NCBI GenBank assembly: GCA_012934845.2
Contig: WNNJ02001112.1
Span: 62,001-126,000, forward strand
Source of the DNA: Pomphorhynchus laevis
Taxonomy: Eukaryota; Acanthocephala; Palaeacanthocephala; Echinorhynchida; Pomphorhynchidae
DNA: 64,000 nt
Direction of reading: 5' to 3'
Shown one piece after another: positions 12,428-22,824 of this stretch. The notes beneath the pieces are model-generated. The model made no database searches, was not told where the DNA came from, and saw only the letters and a list, made by a program, of their open reading frames with translations. The stretch's first letter is position 1. Each line of letters starts with the position of its first letter. Made by a program: the position numbers and the translations under genes.

Positions 12428-12735
12428 CGGAAGTGGTAACTTAAGATGTTACCACAACGTGATTGTTGAAGACAACCTTGGTGGTTTTAGAAGTCCACCT
12501 CCCACAACGTGATTGTTGCATCCCGAACAAGCCGCCAGCTTGGCATGCTACTGCGTGTCTTCCAGAGCGATTCTGGACATATTTTCATTAGGCTATTCAA
12601 CAGCTACATCCGGCATATTCTGAAATATGCATATCCTGTAGCATATCGTACTACAATACGTGATTGTAGAACTCTCGAAAAGCCTTTGAGATGGGTTTCA
12701 TTCTAAGTAAACACGGAAGTGGTAACTTAAGATGT
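12428..12735 (+). mobile_element. LINE-C internal fragment between 23-bp direct repeats
   Basis: The 23-base sequence beginning 'acggaagtggtaactt' occurs at 12428-12450 and 12713-12735. Between them, 12509-12706 encodes RQLGMLLRVFQS...FNSYIRHILKYAYPVA, the post-RT block common in CR1/Jockey-type ORF2 proteins. It lies on the plus strand, opposite to the LINE-C RT at 8986-9750. A second, shorter repeat, 'cacaacgtgattgttg', occurs at about 12454 and 12502. The 23-bp repeats look like a target-site duplication, although the fragment is internal to a LINE and lacks a tail. Confidence 0.6.
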
Positions 12736-14274
12736 GATTTTTTTATATTATTTATATTGAATTGATATTAGATGAAACATTTGTGTAGACGAATGTTGGA
12801 ATGCGGAAACATTAATACCGTTAATCCTAAAAATGTAGAAATAGGCACACCTATTGTTGGAGAGCATATACTCAGATGTCGCTTCTCGATTTCGAACAAA
12901 AAAGTGGACTATAATACAAATCTGGTTGGCACACAAAACATTAAGTCTACCATTGGACTAACTTTTCAAAAACAAATAAAAAACATCCTGAAACAATATT
13001 GTTCTAATTGATTGCATATTTATAGCTCAGATAAAGTAAGAAAAACAGAAAATTCCTTCAGCCGACTTAAATTTGACATTACAAAACTACGAGATTTGAA
13101 ACATCCTTGAATATTTAAATAACTGTATAATAAAAATGACAACTATGTTCTCTTATTACAAAAGTATCTTGACCTGTAAAGAGGAACATAGGGAACAGAT
13201 GGGGAAGTGGTGGACAGGGTTCTTAAATTGAATACTAACTGTTATAATTAAAAGTTAAAACAATAATTTATATCCGAAATTGATTTATTATAATTAATTT
13301 TTAATTGTTAATTTTTTAATCATTTTGGCGTATAGACTTGCGACTAAAGTTTGCATTATCTTTCGATAAACGAATTTTAGTATTATAGTATAATTAATTT
13401 TAATATTATTTTAATATTTTATTATTATTTATGAATTAAAAATTTGATAATTTTTTTATTAAATAATTTAAATACATTATTTTTTACAAGTGGTATATTC
13501 CTAAACATTTATCCATTCGATCCACTACAAAATCAACTGCAATTCCAAAATACTTTTAGTTCATTTAATGTCATACACGAACATTTAAATAGAAAGTAGG
13601 TTTTTCAATATTTTCGTCGATATTAAATGGCTTCTCAGATAAGTAACTTATGGGAAAATGCTTATAGTATGGGATTACGATTTAGTTTTTCATTGCTCCT
13701 AATGGAAAGTATAACCAACATATACTGTTGTACACCAAAAGTTATACACGAATATTTAAATCAAAAGTAATTTTTTCAATAAATTCGAGGAATGTATATT
13801 TATATATTCCATAAATATATGGAATATATATAAATAATAATATAATTTTTATAGTGGATACAGGTTGTGAGTTGTAAATTTAAATTCAATGTAGTCTTTA
13901 TTTTGACTACTCTATTTTAATGTAAGATATTATTCTGGGTATAATTTCCATTCACTTTATAAATTACAACTTCTGTTTCCATTGGTCGTTTCACTTAGGT
14001 TATGCACAAGAAGATTTTTTATATTTGTAACTTCACTTAAAGCTTCACTCATCTGGATACCAATCCTGAGCAGCTGACCTGCCGATTGATCGAGAATACA
14101 ATTTGATACAATACTTATCAAATTGTTGGGATGTTGAAAGGGACCCTTTCAACATATGAAGGATACGGGTACACTATGCATTTTAATTTATCTTCACTGA
14201 TTAACATTATGCAGCCAAGATGATCCAATTCTCTTCACTTGAAGAGCAATAGGATCATTGGTAGGGTTGTAATT

Positions 14275-14308
14275 TTCTGAAGATGCTAACAGAAGTTAGC
14301 GAAATATC
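14275..14308 (+). ncRNA. Hammerhead-like motif, right palindrome arm
   Basis: CTGAAGA, then T, then a 6-bp hairpin GCTAAC/GTTAGC with AGAA loop, then GAAATATC. This matches the order of the hammerhead core (CUGANGA, stem II, GAAA) apart from one extra U before stem II. Related copies lie at 15165-15200, 15346-15378 and 47091-47122. Penelope-like retroelements, which are present in this window, are known to carry hammerhead motifs. Activity is untested. Confidence 0.35.
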
Positions 14309-14512
14309 AATAACAGATTTCCTCTTTTCATAGATCCAGCTCCAAAAATGGATCATTATCAACTATTTAAAATGTTAGGGATGTGTGACTAAAATCTTCA
14401 TTCGTTAGAGAACGATTAATGATTATTCTTGGATTTTGAATATATTAATTCAATTTTGTTAAAAAATTGAGCCGTTTACAAAGTTTTATTTAACCAAATA
14501 CAAAAACATACA

Positions 14513-14706
14513 AATTGTTGAGCTTTGGAACAACCTTGATGCAGACACCGTTGGATACAGCTCACTTAATACTTTTAAAAGAAGACTACGAATGGATCAA
14601 GCAATGTTTCGTGTTGCATTTCCTTATTTTAATAACTAATTAATTTATTTACGAACTTATTGTGAGCCAGCTATTTGAGCTAATGCTCGTATGTTGTTGA
14701 ATGTAT
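14513..14706 (+). mobile_element. 5'-truncated LINE-C 3' end inserted in the right arm
   Basis: Encodes LWNNLDADTVGYSSLNTFKR...FPYFNN and a stop near 14638, the typical C-terminus of CR1/Jockey-type ORF2. A short 3' UTR ending in TAA repeats follows. The corresponding site in the left arm (about 7366) reads straight through without it, so the insertion postdates the arm duplication. Confidence 0.8.
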
Positions 14707-14843
14707 AATAATAATGCTAATATATATGAGTTAATTATATGACAATCCTGATCCATAATAGAAAGTATAAGCAGCATTTGTATTCAATTTTTTAATTTAG
14801 AAAAGTAAATTCTTTTTAATTTTCTTTAATGTATTATATTAAT

Positions 14844-16164
14844 GAAACACATACCAAATAGTAATAGTAATAGTAAATATTAAATTAATTTATAATATAT
14901 ACTAATATATAATATATATTGATAGATATATTAATATTATATCACAAAATGATTAAAAAAGTTTAATATCAAAATTATATTTTCATTTGTTGAGCATTAA
15001 TTTATATAAAATGTTATCGTTTAATTTACTACTTACTGACACTAAGATAATTTTATTGTTGTTACTAAAATAGCCAACATAAATCATTAAATTGTTTAAT
15101 TAGTAGATAATATCCATCATTGATAAAGAATTAAAGGAGTGGATCAGAGAAAAGGAAATTTTTTTTTAATATTTCGCTAACCTCTGTTAGCATCTTGAGA
15201 AATGTGTGAAACCAATTGATCGAAATGTGAAATGGCCATTATATTTTTTGAGCCTGCAAAGAAAATAATTTAATTCCACGATGTGCCAAGTTGACGTGCG
15301 GCATTAAAAGTAATTTTAATGCCGCACGTTTTTTTAGTTCTATTTTTCTGATGATGCTTACAGAAGTCAGTGAAATATAAATATAAGATTTCCTCTCTTC
15401 ATAGATCCAGCTCCAATAATGGATCATTATCAACTATTTAAATGTGCTGATTAATAATTATTTAAATTATTTATGAAATATTTGTAAATACCAAATTTTT
15501 AAACGGATATATTAAATATATAATTTTTATTTTCAATAAATTGTATCTTTTAATTTGTATAATTATTTCAAGTGAACGGTCTTGTTATTAATTTTTATCG
15601 TTTTCACAGTATCTCGACAAGTTACCTAAGCTAGTCAACTTAAAATATTAATTTAGATGAGCAATACTAGACTGTTATGTGATAGACCTTAATGCGGTTT
15701 ATAATTTAATTTTATAATCGATTAAATATTTGGTACTTTTCTTTGAATGCTCCTCGGCTGTTTTTATTCTGTTAAATTATCGAGTGTAAGATCCAAATTT
15801 CAAGAATTTAAAATTGTGTGATTATTTTTGCCTTTTAAATTTATTAATTGCAAATAATAAATAATATAATTGTTTTTATCAATTGAGTCTACTTTGTCAT
15901 TAGTTATTTTTCTTAATTTGTTTGCGTCGGGTGCATTCCTAAATTAGTTCGACTTATAAAGTTGAGCATGTTCTACTGAGTTAATTTCATTCTTACACAA
16001 TAAATCGTTTGGTTGTCCTCTCAAATTTTACAAAACTCGGAAACTTATGTTTCTTTTAACGAATTGATTATAGTAATGAATTACGTAATGAATTACGCGC
16101 ATATCAAATAAACTACGAGTTGTAAACCTTTAATGTTAATAAGCTTAAATATTTAAACTTATGC
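14844..16164. other. Intergenic, AT-rich, with a small foldback repeat
   Basis: No gene seen. Contains the 15107-15440 foldback described separately. The remainder is low-complexity AT sequence. Confidence 0.5.
15107..15440. repeat. Small foldback repeat related to the palindrome arms
   Basis: The segment 15107-15203 resembles left-arm sequence near 7505-7600. The segment 15345-15440 resembles right-arm sequence near 14270-14370, including 'agatccagctccaataatgg'. The two halves therefore face each other as imperfect inverted repeats. A perfect 16-bp hairpin (15294-15309 / 15314-15329, acgtgcggcattaaaa, 4-base loop) lies near the centre. Each half carries a version of the hammerhead-like motif: CTCAAGA in the left half, CTGATGA in the right half. 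Confidence 0.7.
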
Positions 16165-16295
16165 AAGCTTATATATAGGTTACGTGTGTATTAAGAGGGT
16201 CGTATATGTATCTCGTTGGATGCTCGATTGTTGAATGTCCTGTGTATACAAATGTTTTGTTACCGATTGTGTCAACAAAAAATTTCTTAAATCGA
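16165..16295 (+). repeat. Second copy of the 6.8-6.93 kb coding-like fragment, upstream of COPB2
   Basis: Encodes CVLRGSYMYLVGCSI, ECPVYTNVLLPIV and STKNFLN, nearly identical to the minus-strand remnant at 6820-6930 but in plus orientation. It ends in a short repeat of 'aaatttcttaaa' and lies about 140 bases before the COPB2 start codon, so part of the COPB2 upstream region is repeat-derived. Confidence 0.75.
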
Positions 16296-16437
16296 AATTT
16301 CTTAAATTTCTTAAACATAGCGTGATCCCAACCGGAAGTAGTTTATAAATTGATTATAATTTATACTTACAATATATATATATAAGTAAAGTCACTTTTG
16401 ACTAAAACTTAAGATTTGTGAATTTTAGATTTAAAAC

Positions 16438-19400
16438 ATGCCTATTCAGTTAGAGGTTAAAAGAAAATTGTGCACTCGAACTGACAGGGTGAAATGTGTG
16501 CAATTTCATCCAACGGAGCCTTGGATTCTATCTTCATTATATAATGGATGCGCTCAGCTATATAATTTTGAAAGTCAAGTAAATGTTAAAACGTTCGAGA
16601 TAACAAACGTACCTATCAGAGCCGGTATTTTTGTGGTTCGTAAGAATTGGGTTGTTTTCGGTTCCGATGATATGCAAGTAAGAGTATATAATTTCAACAC
16701 TATGGAGAAAATTAAAGAGTTTGAAGCACATTCAGATTACTTACGGTCTATAATTGCTCATCCGACTCAACCTCTCTTACTGACCAGCAGTGACGACATG
16801 ACCATTAAAATGTGGGATTGGGATAATAAATGGATTCTTAAACAAACATTTGAAGGTCATATACATTATGTAATGCAAATTGATTTAAATCCAAGAGACT
16901 TCAATACTTTTGCATCTGCTTCAATGGACAGAACTGTCAAGATTTGGCAGTTAGGGTTTAGTCATGCTAACTTTACATTAGAAGGTCATCAACGTGGTGT
17001 TAATTGCATATCTTATTTTGCTAGCGGAGACAGACCATATCTTATTTCTGGCGGTGATGATAACGTTATCAAGATATGGGATTATCAGGTAAGTTTAATT
17101 ATATACCTGTGTTTGTTTTCAACATCCAGCACTTAACATAATTTAGTAATTTAATGTTAAAATGTGGAATATAATAGTATTATATCTATAAAATTAGTTC
17201 GATGATCTATTATTAAATTTATAATTAAATTAATTATTAAATATTAATTTTCTGAATATAAAGTTGATCTAAACTCTTTATATAGGGTTTTACCTGTTTT
17301 ATCATATTTTGCGTAATATTTATAATATTATATCCCTTATTTTAATTTATTAAAAGTTAATTAATAATTTACAAAGATTAATTTATATTTTTGTATCTAA
17401 ATGCCATTCCCAGAAAAAAAGAAATTAAATATTTCTTCGATATTTCGTTCGCTAACCGCGGACATTATCAAGAAGTATTGTAAGTAGTTAATAGGAATAA
17501 CAAGATTATATAAATTATGTAAGATGTTGTAATCAAGAAAATTTTTACTTGATTACAACATCTTACAATACTTCTTGATAATGTCCGCGGTTAGCGAACG
17601 AAATATCGAAGAAATATTTAATTTCTTTTTTCTGGGAATGGCATTTAGATACAAAAATAATTATTCCCCCCAGAATGTCTCATTCCGTTTCAAATTATTT
17701 GAAGTAATTTATATTTAATATTTAAATCATCGAGGATAATTTATCGTATTTTTATAAGCGTATATTCTAAACACATTATATAATTAAGCAAAATTGCTAT
17801 AGTCTTTTGCGAAAACGCTTTATTTATATGTTTGAATACGAAATCCCTAAGTTTTGATTATTCAAACAACATTGAATTTTATGAATTTTCAATTAATTTT
17901 CTGAATTTATAGTTATGATATGTGATTTTATATATCTTTATAACGCTCAGGATTTTAAATTAAAGAGAGCATAAGCGGATTACAGGATGCATATATATTT
18001 CACCTTTATTTTTTAATTTACATATTTTTAATATTAACCCATATTCTACGTACAGGATTTTCAAGCAAATCAGCATTGATAATCCGATCCCTTAAGTAAA
18101 TTTTTGAATTAATTATACCTTAAGTAAATTTTTGGATTAAACTGTTAATTCATTCATTTGTTAATTTTAAAAGAATATAAAATAATTTAATAAAAAGTTG
18201 TCTAATTTAATAAATTAGTCAACTTTAAACAGTGAATTTGTATTACCTTATCATAATGAATTTGTTAATTGCAAATTTTTTAATTAATTATCTATTAAAT
18301 TTGATAAGGAATATTTTTAAGAAGTTTTTAAAACAACAATATACTCTGAATTTATTGAATTTTCAAACACTACTTGATAAAACACGCTTATCATCACATG
18401 AGCAGATCCTATAAATTTGAATATAAATGTTTAAATTTACATCCGTTTTGTGGTTCATTTGAAAACGTCAATGCGCAGGTGTATATGGTGATAAAATATA
18501 TATTTGTTCGATTAATTATTCCCGAACAAGTTTTCCTTGAATAAAAAATAAATTGTGAATTTAGACATACTTGTCTGATGTTTTGCAATAACGATTTGAT
18601 TTTGATTTAATCAAAAGATTTGATTCCTTGCAATAAAATAAAATCGAATTTATTTCAACTATTACCAACCATGGCTAATGATGGTTTAATTTATAATATC
18701 TTTTGCAGGAATTGTTCCGAGTTAATGTTGGCCAAACTGTAATAACTTTATCGATTTAAATTTTGCAAAATCACCAACTAAAAAATAGTAGTTTGTAGTT
18801 CCAATAACATTAGCGGAATTTCGACTTATCCAAAGATATCAGTGCTAGTTCTATTTTATAGATTAAACAGTTACTTTGTCTTTTAACTGCTTGCCCCACT
18901 ATGCCTTTGTAGAATGTAGAACTAATAGCTTTTGGTTTATTGTTCGATTTAAAAATATATTTCTATTTAAGAATAAATCGTGTGTACACACAATCAATGC
19001 TCATTACCAGAACATTAACTTCGTTATTTCTCATCCCACATTACCCTTGTTCATATCAGGTTCAGAAGACAGCACAGTTAAATGCTGGCACTCTAATACA
19101 TATAGATTGGAAAATATGCAAAACTATGGACTTGAGCGATGCTGGACAGGTTGTGTTCGTGCTGGTAGTAATGAGGTGGCATTCGGCTACGATTTAGGTA
19201 CCGTTGTGGTGACAATGGGTCGAGAACGACCGGCTGCATCTATGGATAAAACAGGTAAAGTTATTTTCGCAAAGCACAGCGACATTCAGCATACAACCAC
19301 GACTGGCATAGGAACAAACATTCCAGACGGTGGTCGGCTACCCGTTTCAATTAAGGAACTAGGGAGTTGCGAAATATTTCCAAATAGCGTCGTACATAGT

Positions 19401-20987
19401 CCCAACGGACGTTTCATTGCTGTATGCGGTGATGGAGAATATATTATATACACATCAGTTGCTCTTAGGAATAAGGCCTATGGACAAGCCCAAAATTTTG
19501 CCTGGTCGTATGATCCCGCCTTCTATGCAACACGAGATGGCAACGAAATTAAAGTGTTTAAGAACTTTAAAGAATTATTGAAAATTCGAGCAAACCATTC
19601 AGCTTGTGCACTTTACGGAGGTCGACTTTTAAGTGTCCAAACAAAGGATAGTCTAGTGTTTTATGACTGGGAAACTGGTACATTGGTTTGTCGAGTGGAG
19701 ATATCGCCGAAGCTTGTAAGCTGGAACGACGACGGGGATCAAGTTATTTTGTCTTCAGAAGAAGACGGTTGTTTCTTTGTGTTACAACTAGACCTAGATA
19801 AGCTGGAGCAAGCTTGTTCTTCTGCTAATTTAAATCAACTTGACGTGATAGAAGTTAAGGACGAGGTTCAAGACGGCATTACATCTGGAATATGGTTTCA
19901 GGATGTGTTTATTTACACTACTAATGCACAAAAGCTAAACTATTATATTGGCGGTCACACAATTAACATCGCTCATCTTGAAAAGAATGCTTATGTCATA
20001 GGTTTTTCTGCAACCGATAATCGAGTTCTTCTAATCGATCGAGACTTGCACATTTCGATTCGTCATCTAGACAAATGTATACTGGATTACCAAAGTGCAA
20101 TAATTGAGAAGCAGTTTAATGACGCTGAGAAGTTATCCCCGTTTATACCGAAGGAGTTTCGGACAAAAATGGCTCAATTCCTTGTGAAGCAAAATCTCCA
20201 CGAAATTGCCATAAAAATGGCAACGGATATTTCACAGAAATTTAAAATTGCAAAAACACTGAAAAACTTAGATCTCCTTGTTGAACTAGCAAAACAACTA
20301 TGTTCAGAACATAGATGGAAACAAGTTGCCAAAGAGGCATTAATACTAGGACGGTTGGATATTGTACAGCAAAGCCTGTACGCTGCCAATGACTTGCCTG
20401 GTCTGCTTTTGTTTGCCAAGTCTACAGGCAATTTAGAAATAATGCAAAGCGTAGCAGATTTGGCCTTAAAGCGTAAAAAATACAATATCGCTTTTCTCTC
20501 ATATTTTACAATGGGCGATGCAAAATCCTGTTTACATGTATTATTAGATTCGAAACGACTAGCAGATGCAGCTCTATTTTGTTACGTGTATTTGCCTTCC
20601 TGCTTAGATGAAACTGTAAAGAAATGGCGTGCTAGTATTCCTATTAAAAGGATAGCCCAATTGATCCCCAGTCCCAGTGAATATCCTAACTTGTTTCCTA
20701 ATTTTGATAAACTACTCGAGGCTGAGATCAAACGCGATGATGCTTTAAGCGAAAGCTTAATTTCATTTGAGAACGGAAGTGGCAGCAGTGATACGACAAT
20801 TGTCTCGACGACGAATGATTCAACAACGATTGATGCTTCGACTGACGATTTTTCGACAAGACAATACTCTAGCTTATTGAATGACGACGATGATGAATGC
20901 CAGGAATTTGGGAGTGAGAATGATTTCGAGTCGTTACGAAGTGAATCGGTTGATCATTTAGATAGTGTTGAAAATCTTTCCGAATAA
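16438..20987 (+). CDS. COPB2: Coatomer subunit beta-prime (beta'-COP), two exons
   Basis: WD-repeat subunit of the COPI coat, which assembles on Golgi membranes and, in this family, binds dilysine retrieval signals through its N-terminal propeller. Exon 1 is 16438-17088 (217 codons, ending WDYQ before a GTAAGT donor). Exon 2 is 18972-20987 (TTTAAG acceptor; NKSCVHT), phase 0. The product is 888 residues against about 900-915 in other animals. The start MPIQLEVKRKL matches the family N-terminus. WD40 repeats fill residues about 10-300 (HPTEPWILSSLYNG, FEAHSDYLRSIIAHPTQP, DDMTIKMWDWD), followed by a second propeller (CGDGEYIIYTSVALRNK) and an alpha-solenoid (LPTIPKE-like LSPFIPKEFRTKMAQFL). The tail from about residue 835 is Ser/Thr/Asp/Glu-rich. 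Several segments diverge from typical animal sequence, so a fast-evolving lineage or a paralogue is possible. Confidence 0.97.
17089..18971 (+). other. COPB2: COPB2 intron 1
   Basis: A 1.88-kb intron with donor CAG|GTAAGT and acceptor TTTAAG|AA. AT-rich, with no coding sequence recognised. It contains the long hairpin at 17387-17655. Confidence 0.9.
17387..17655. repeat. Long foldback hairpin in the COPB2 intron
   Basis: The arms, about 17387-17484 and 17565-17655, are almost perfect reverse complements ('tgtatctaaatgccattccc', 'gctaaccgcggacattatca'). The fold continues with 17519-17536 pairing 17549-17566 around a short apical loop, leaving a bulge of about 35 bases on the left side. It resembles a foldback MITE. 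The inner 'cgaaatatcgaag' recalls the tail of the hammerhead-like repeat. Confidence 0.9.
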
Positions 20988-21329
20988 ACAAATTTATATA
21001 TTTATTTTCCATCAAATGTTTAACAGTTGATTACAAATTCTGGATCTTCTTTGTTAGAAGATTCCCGGATTTTATATAAAAATTATTTTTGCTTTTTATC
21101 ATGTTTCTTTTACTACCAGATCCTTAATCATATAATTTAAATCAGTTTTACTCTAAAACACGAAAAATAATATTTTTGTCCGGTTTGTTCAAATCGTTTT
21201 ACTAAACTTTTTAATTTTTGATTGCTGTATTTTGTTTTGAATTTTTGATTTTTATTTATAATTAAGTAATTTTTATAAAATTCTAATTATTATTTTAATA
21301 AAGATGCTTAGCAATAATAGCATATCAAC

Positions 21330-21490
21330 AATATAGTTATTATAACATATATATGTATATCTTTTTCCGAATATGAGATTAATTAATTTTTCTAACGCTT
21401 CTTTAATATCTACTGAATCTAGATTTGTATAAAGCGTACTAAAATCGTATCTATTTTTATTATTCTTGTTATATCTTAAAATTTATAATA
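21330..21490 (-). pseudogene. Penelope-like RT fragment
   Basis: Minus strand reads YDFSTLYTNLDSVDIKEALE and then LINLIFGKRYTYM. DFSTLYTN is a conserved block of Penelope-like element reverse transcriptases. The same block recurs at about 31130-31240. Only this short segment is preserved. Confidence 0.65.
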
Positions 21491-22008
21491 ATAACTTATA
21501 ACTTCAGACAAATAAAGTTTAACAAAATAAAATTCTACTTTTTATTAAACGTGTAATTTGTTTTTATTTACAAGCCCCTAAAGATGATGTTTTACAGTCA
21601 AATTACTTTTTAATCACCTATACTTAACGCTCACTATGTCTGTAATTACTTGGAATTATTGCAATCATTTGCATTGCATGTTCGTTAATATGAGTTTGTT
21701 CATATAAACCTTTGTATTCTATTTACATTCGCATAGAATATGAATGGATAATACAGTAAATAAATTCATGTATCTACTTACTACATCATGAATAATACTA
21801 ATATTTATGCACCCAATACATTTGGTTTTGAACATCTTTATCTTCTTGTCAACTGTACCCTTCCTTGAAACCGATACTCAAAGTACATGAATTCATTTAC
21901 ATCGTATAGTATCTTGTCCGCATTCCGGCTTGATGATGACCCTAGGCTTCGATACAAGCGCGTTGTAACTATCTTATAAGAGCTAACTCTCATGCTTTCC
22001 GTTTAACA

Positions 22009-22046
22009 TTATATCATAAATCAATATACGTTGATTTATGATATAA
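22009..22046. repeat. 16-bp perfect hairpin
   Basis: Arms ttatatcataaatcaa (22009-22024) and its reverse complement (22031-22046), 6-base spacer. Confidence 0.8.
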
Positions 22047-22824
22047 TTGAATTATTTTGTAGTCATGATCAATTGATCGCTGTTGATCGCTGCTATGATA
22101 GCAAACTTACATTCACCAAACATGAACTTTGACCAGCATCAAGTATGTAATATGGTACTTTTTCATCTTTATCGTTCTATGCTTATTCTCTCTATATATA
22201 TGCAAGCAGTCTTTTAATGATCTTATTTATTTGTTTCGCATTTAAATCATCATTAAATCAGACGTACACAGTAGGATAGTTTGATAGCTATTGGTACTGT
22301 TAGTTTAGTATAAAGTCCACTTCGAGTATAAAGTCTAGTCCATTCATCAGTTTACATCGTTTAGTAAATCGCTGATAAATTTTATTGGCAAACAAAGTAA
22401 ACAAAGTTAACTTGCACATATGCTGAAAAATTGTAAAGAATAAAAGAATACTACAAAGAATAAGCTACGATCTATTTTTAATTTACTAATGTTCCTGAAT
22501 TTATTTACAAAATAGAAATAGCAACATATTTGCTGGTAAAAACTTGATTGTTTTGGTATTTAATTTGTTGTTTTAAACATCAAGTGACATACCGCAATGG
22601 TTATACGTTTGATAAGTACAAACAAAGTTACTCACACAAGTGAAAATAAAAACAATCAGTCAGTCAGGCATTGAATCTTTACAAGTTAATAAATAAATAA
22701 AGATTTACCTAAATAATACATACAACTACTAAAGACTTAATAATACGACATGCGAGAAAATAAAACAGGTGAATATAGTAAAAATCAGTCAAACAAATTC
22801 GTCTTCTTCATAACTACGATCTCA

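Larger units (their letters stand above)
12888..14843. repeat. Right arm of the 7.6-kb inverted repeat
   Basis: Reverse complement of 7228-8985. It is about 195 bases longer because of a LINE-C 3' fragment at 14513-14706 that is absent from the left arm; the rest is collinear. The inner edge is at 'gatttcgaacaaaaaa' (12888) and the outer edge at 'attatattaat' (14833-14843). The open end at 12888-13011 encodes the same SNKKVDYNTNLVG...QYCSN tail as the left arm. Confidence 0.92.
20988..22824. other. Region 3' of COPB2, AT-rich
   Basis: Contains the COPB2 3' UTR (possible poly(A) signals near 21502 and 21527), a Penelope RT fragment at 21330-21490 and a perfect 16-bp hairpin at 22009-22046. 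No further gene seen. Confidence 0.5.

Noticed and set aside
17387..17655. The intron hairpin as a microRNA gene
   Set aside because: The stem is far longer than a miRNA precursor and near-perfect along its length, typical of a foldback repeat rather than a pre-miRNA.
20174..20485. Minus-strand open frame of 103 codons within COPB2 exon 2
   Set aside because: Antisense to a confidently identified coding exon, no independent motif.
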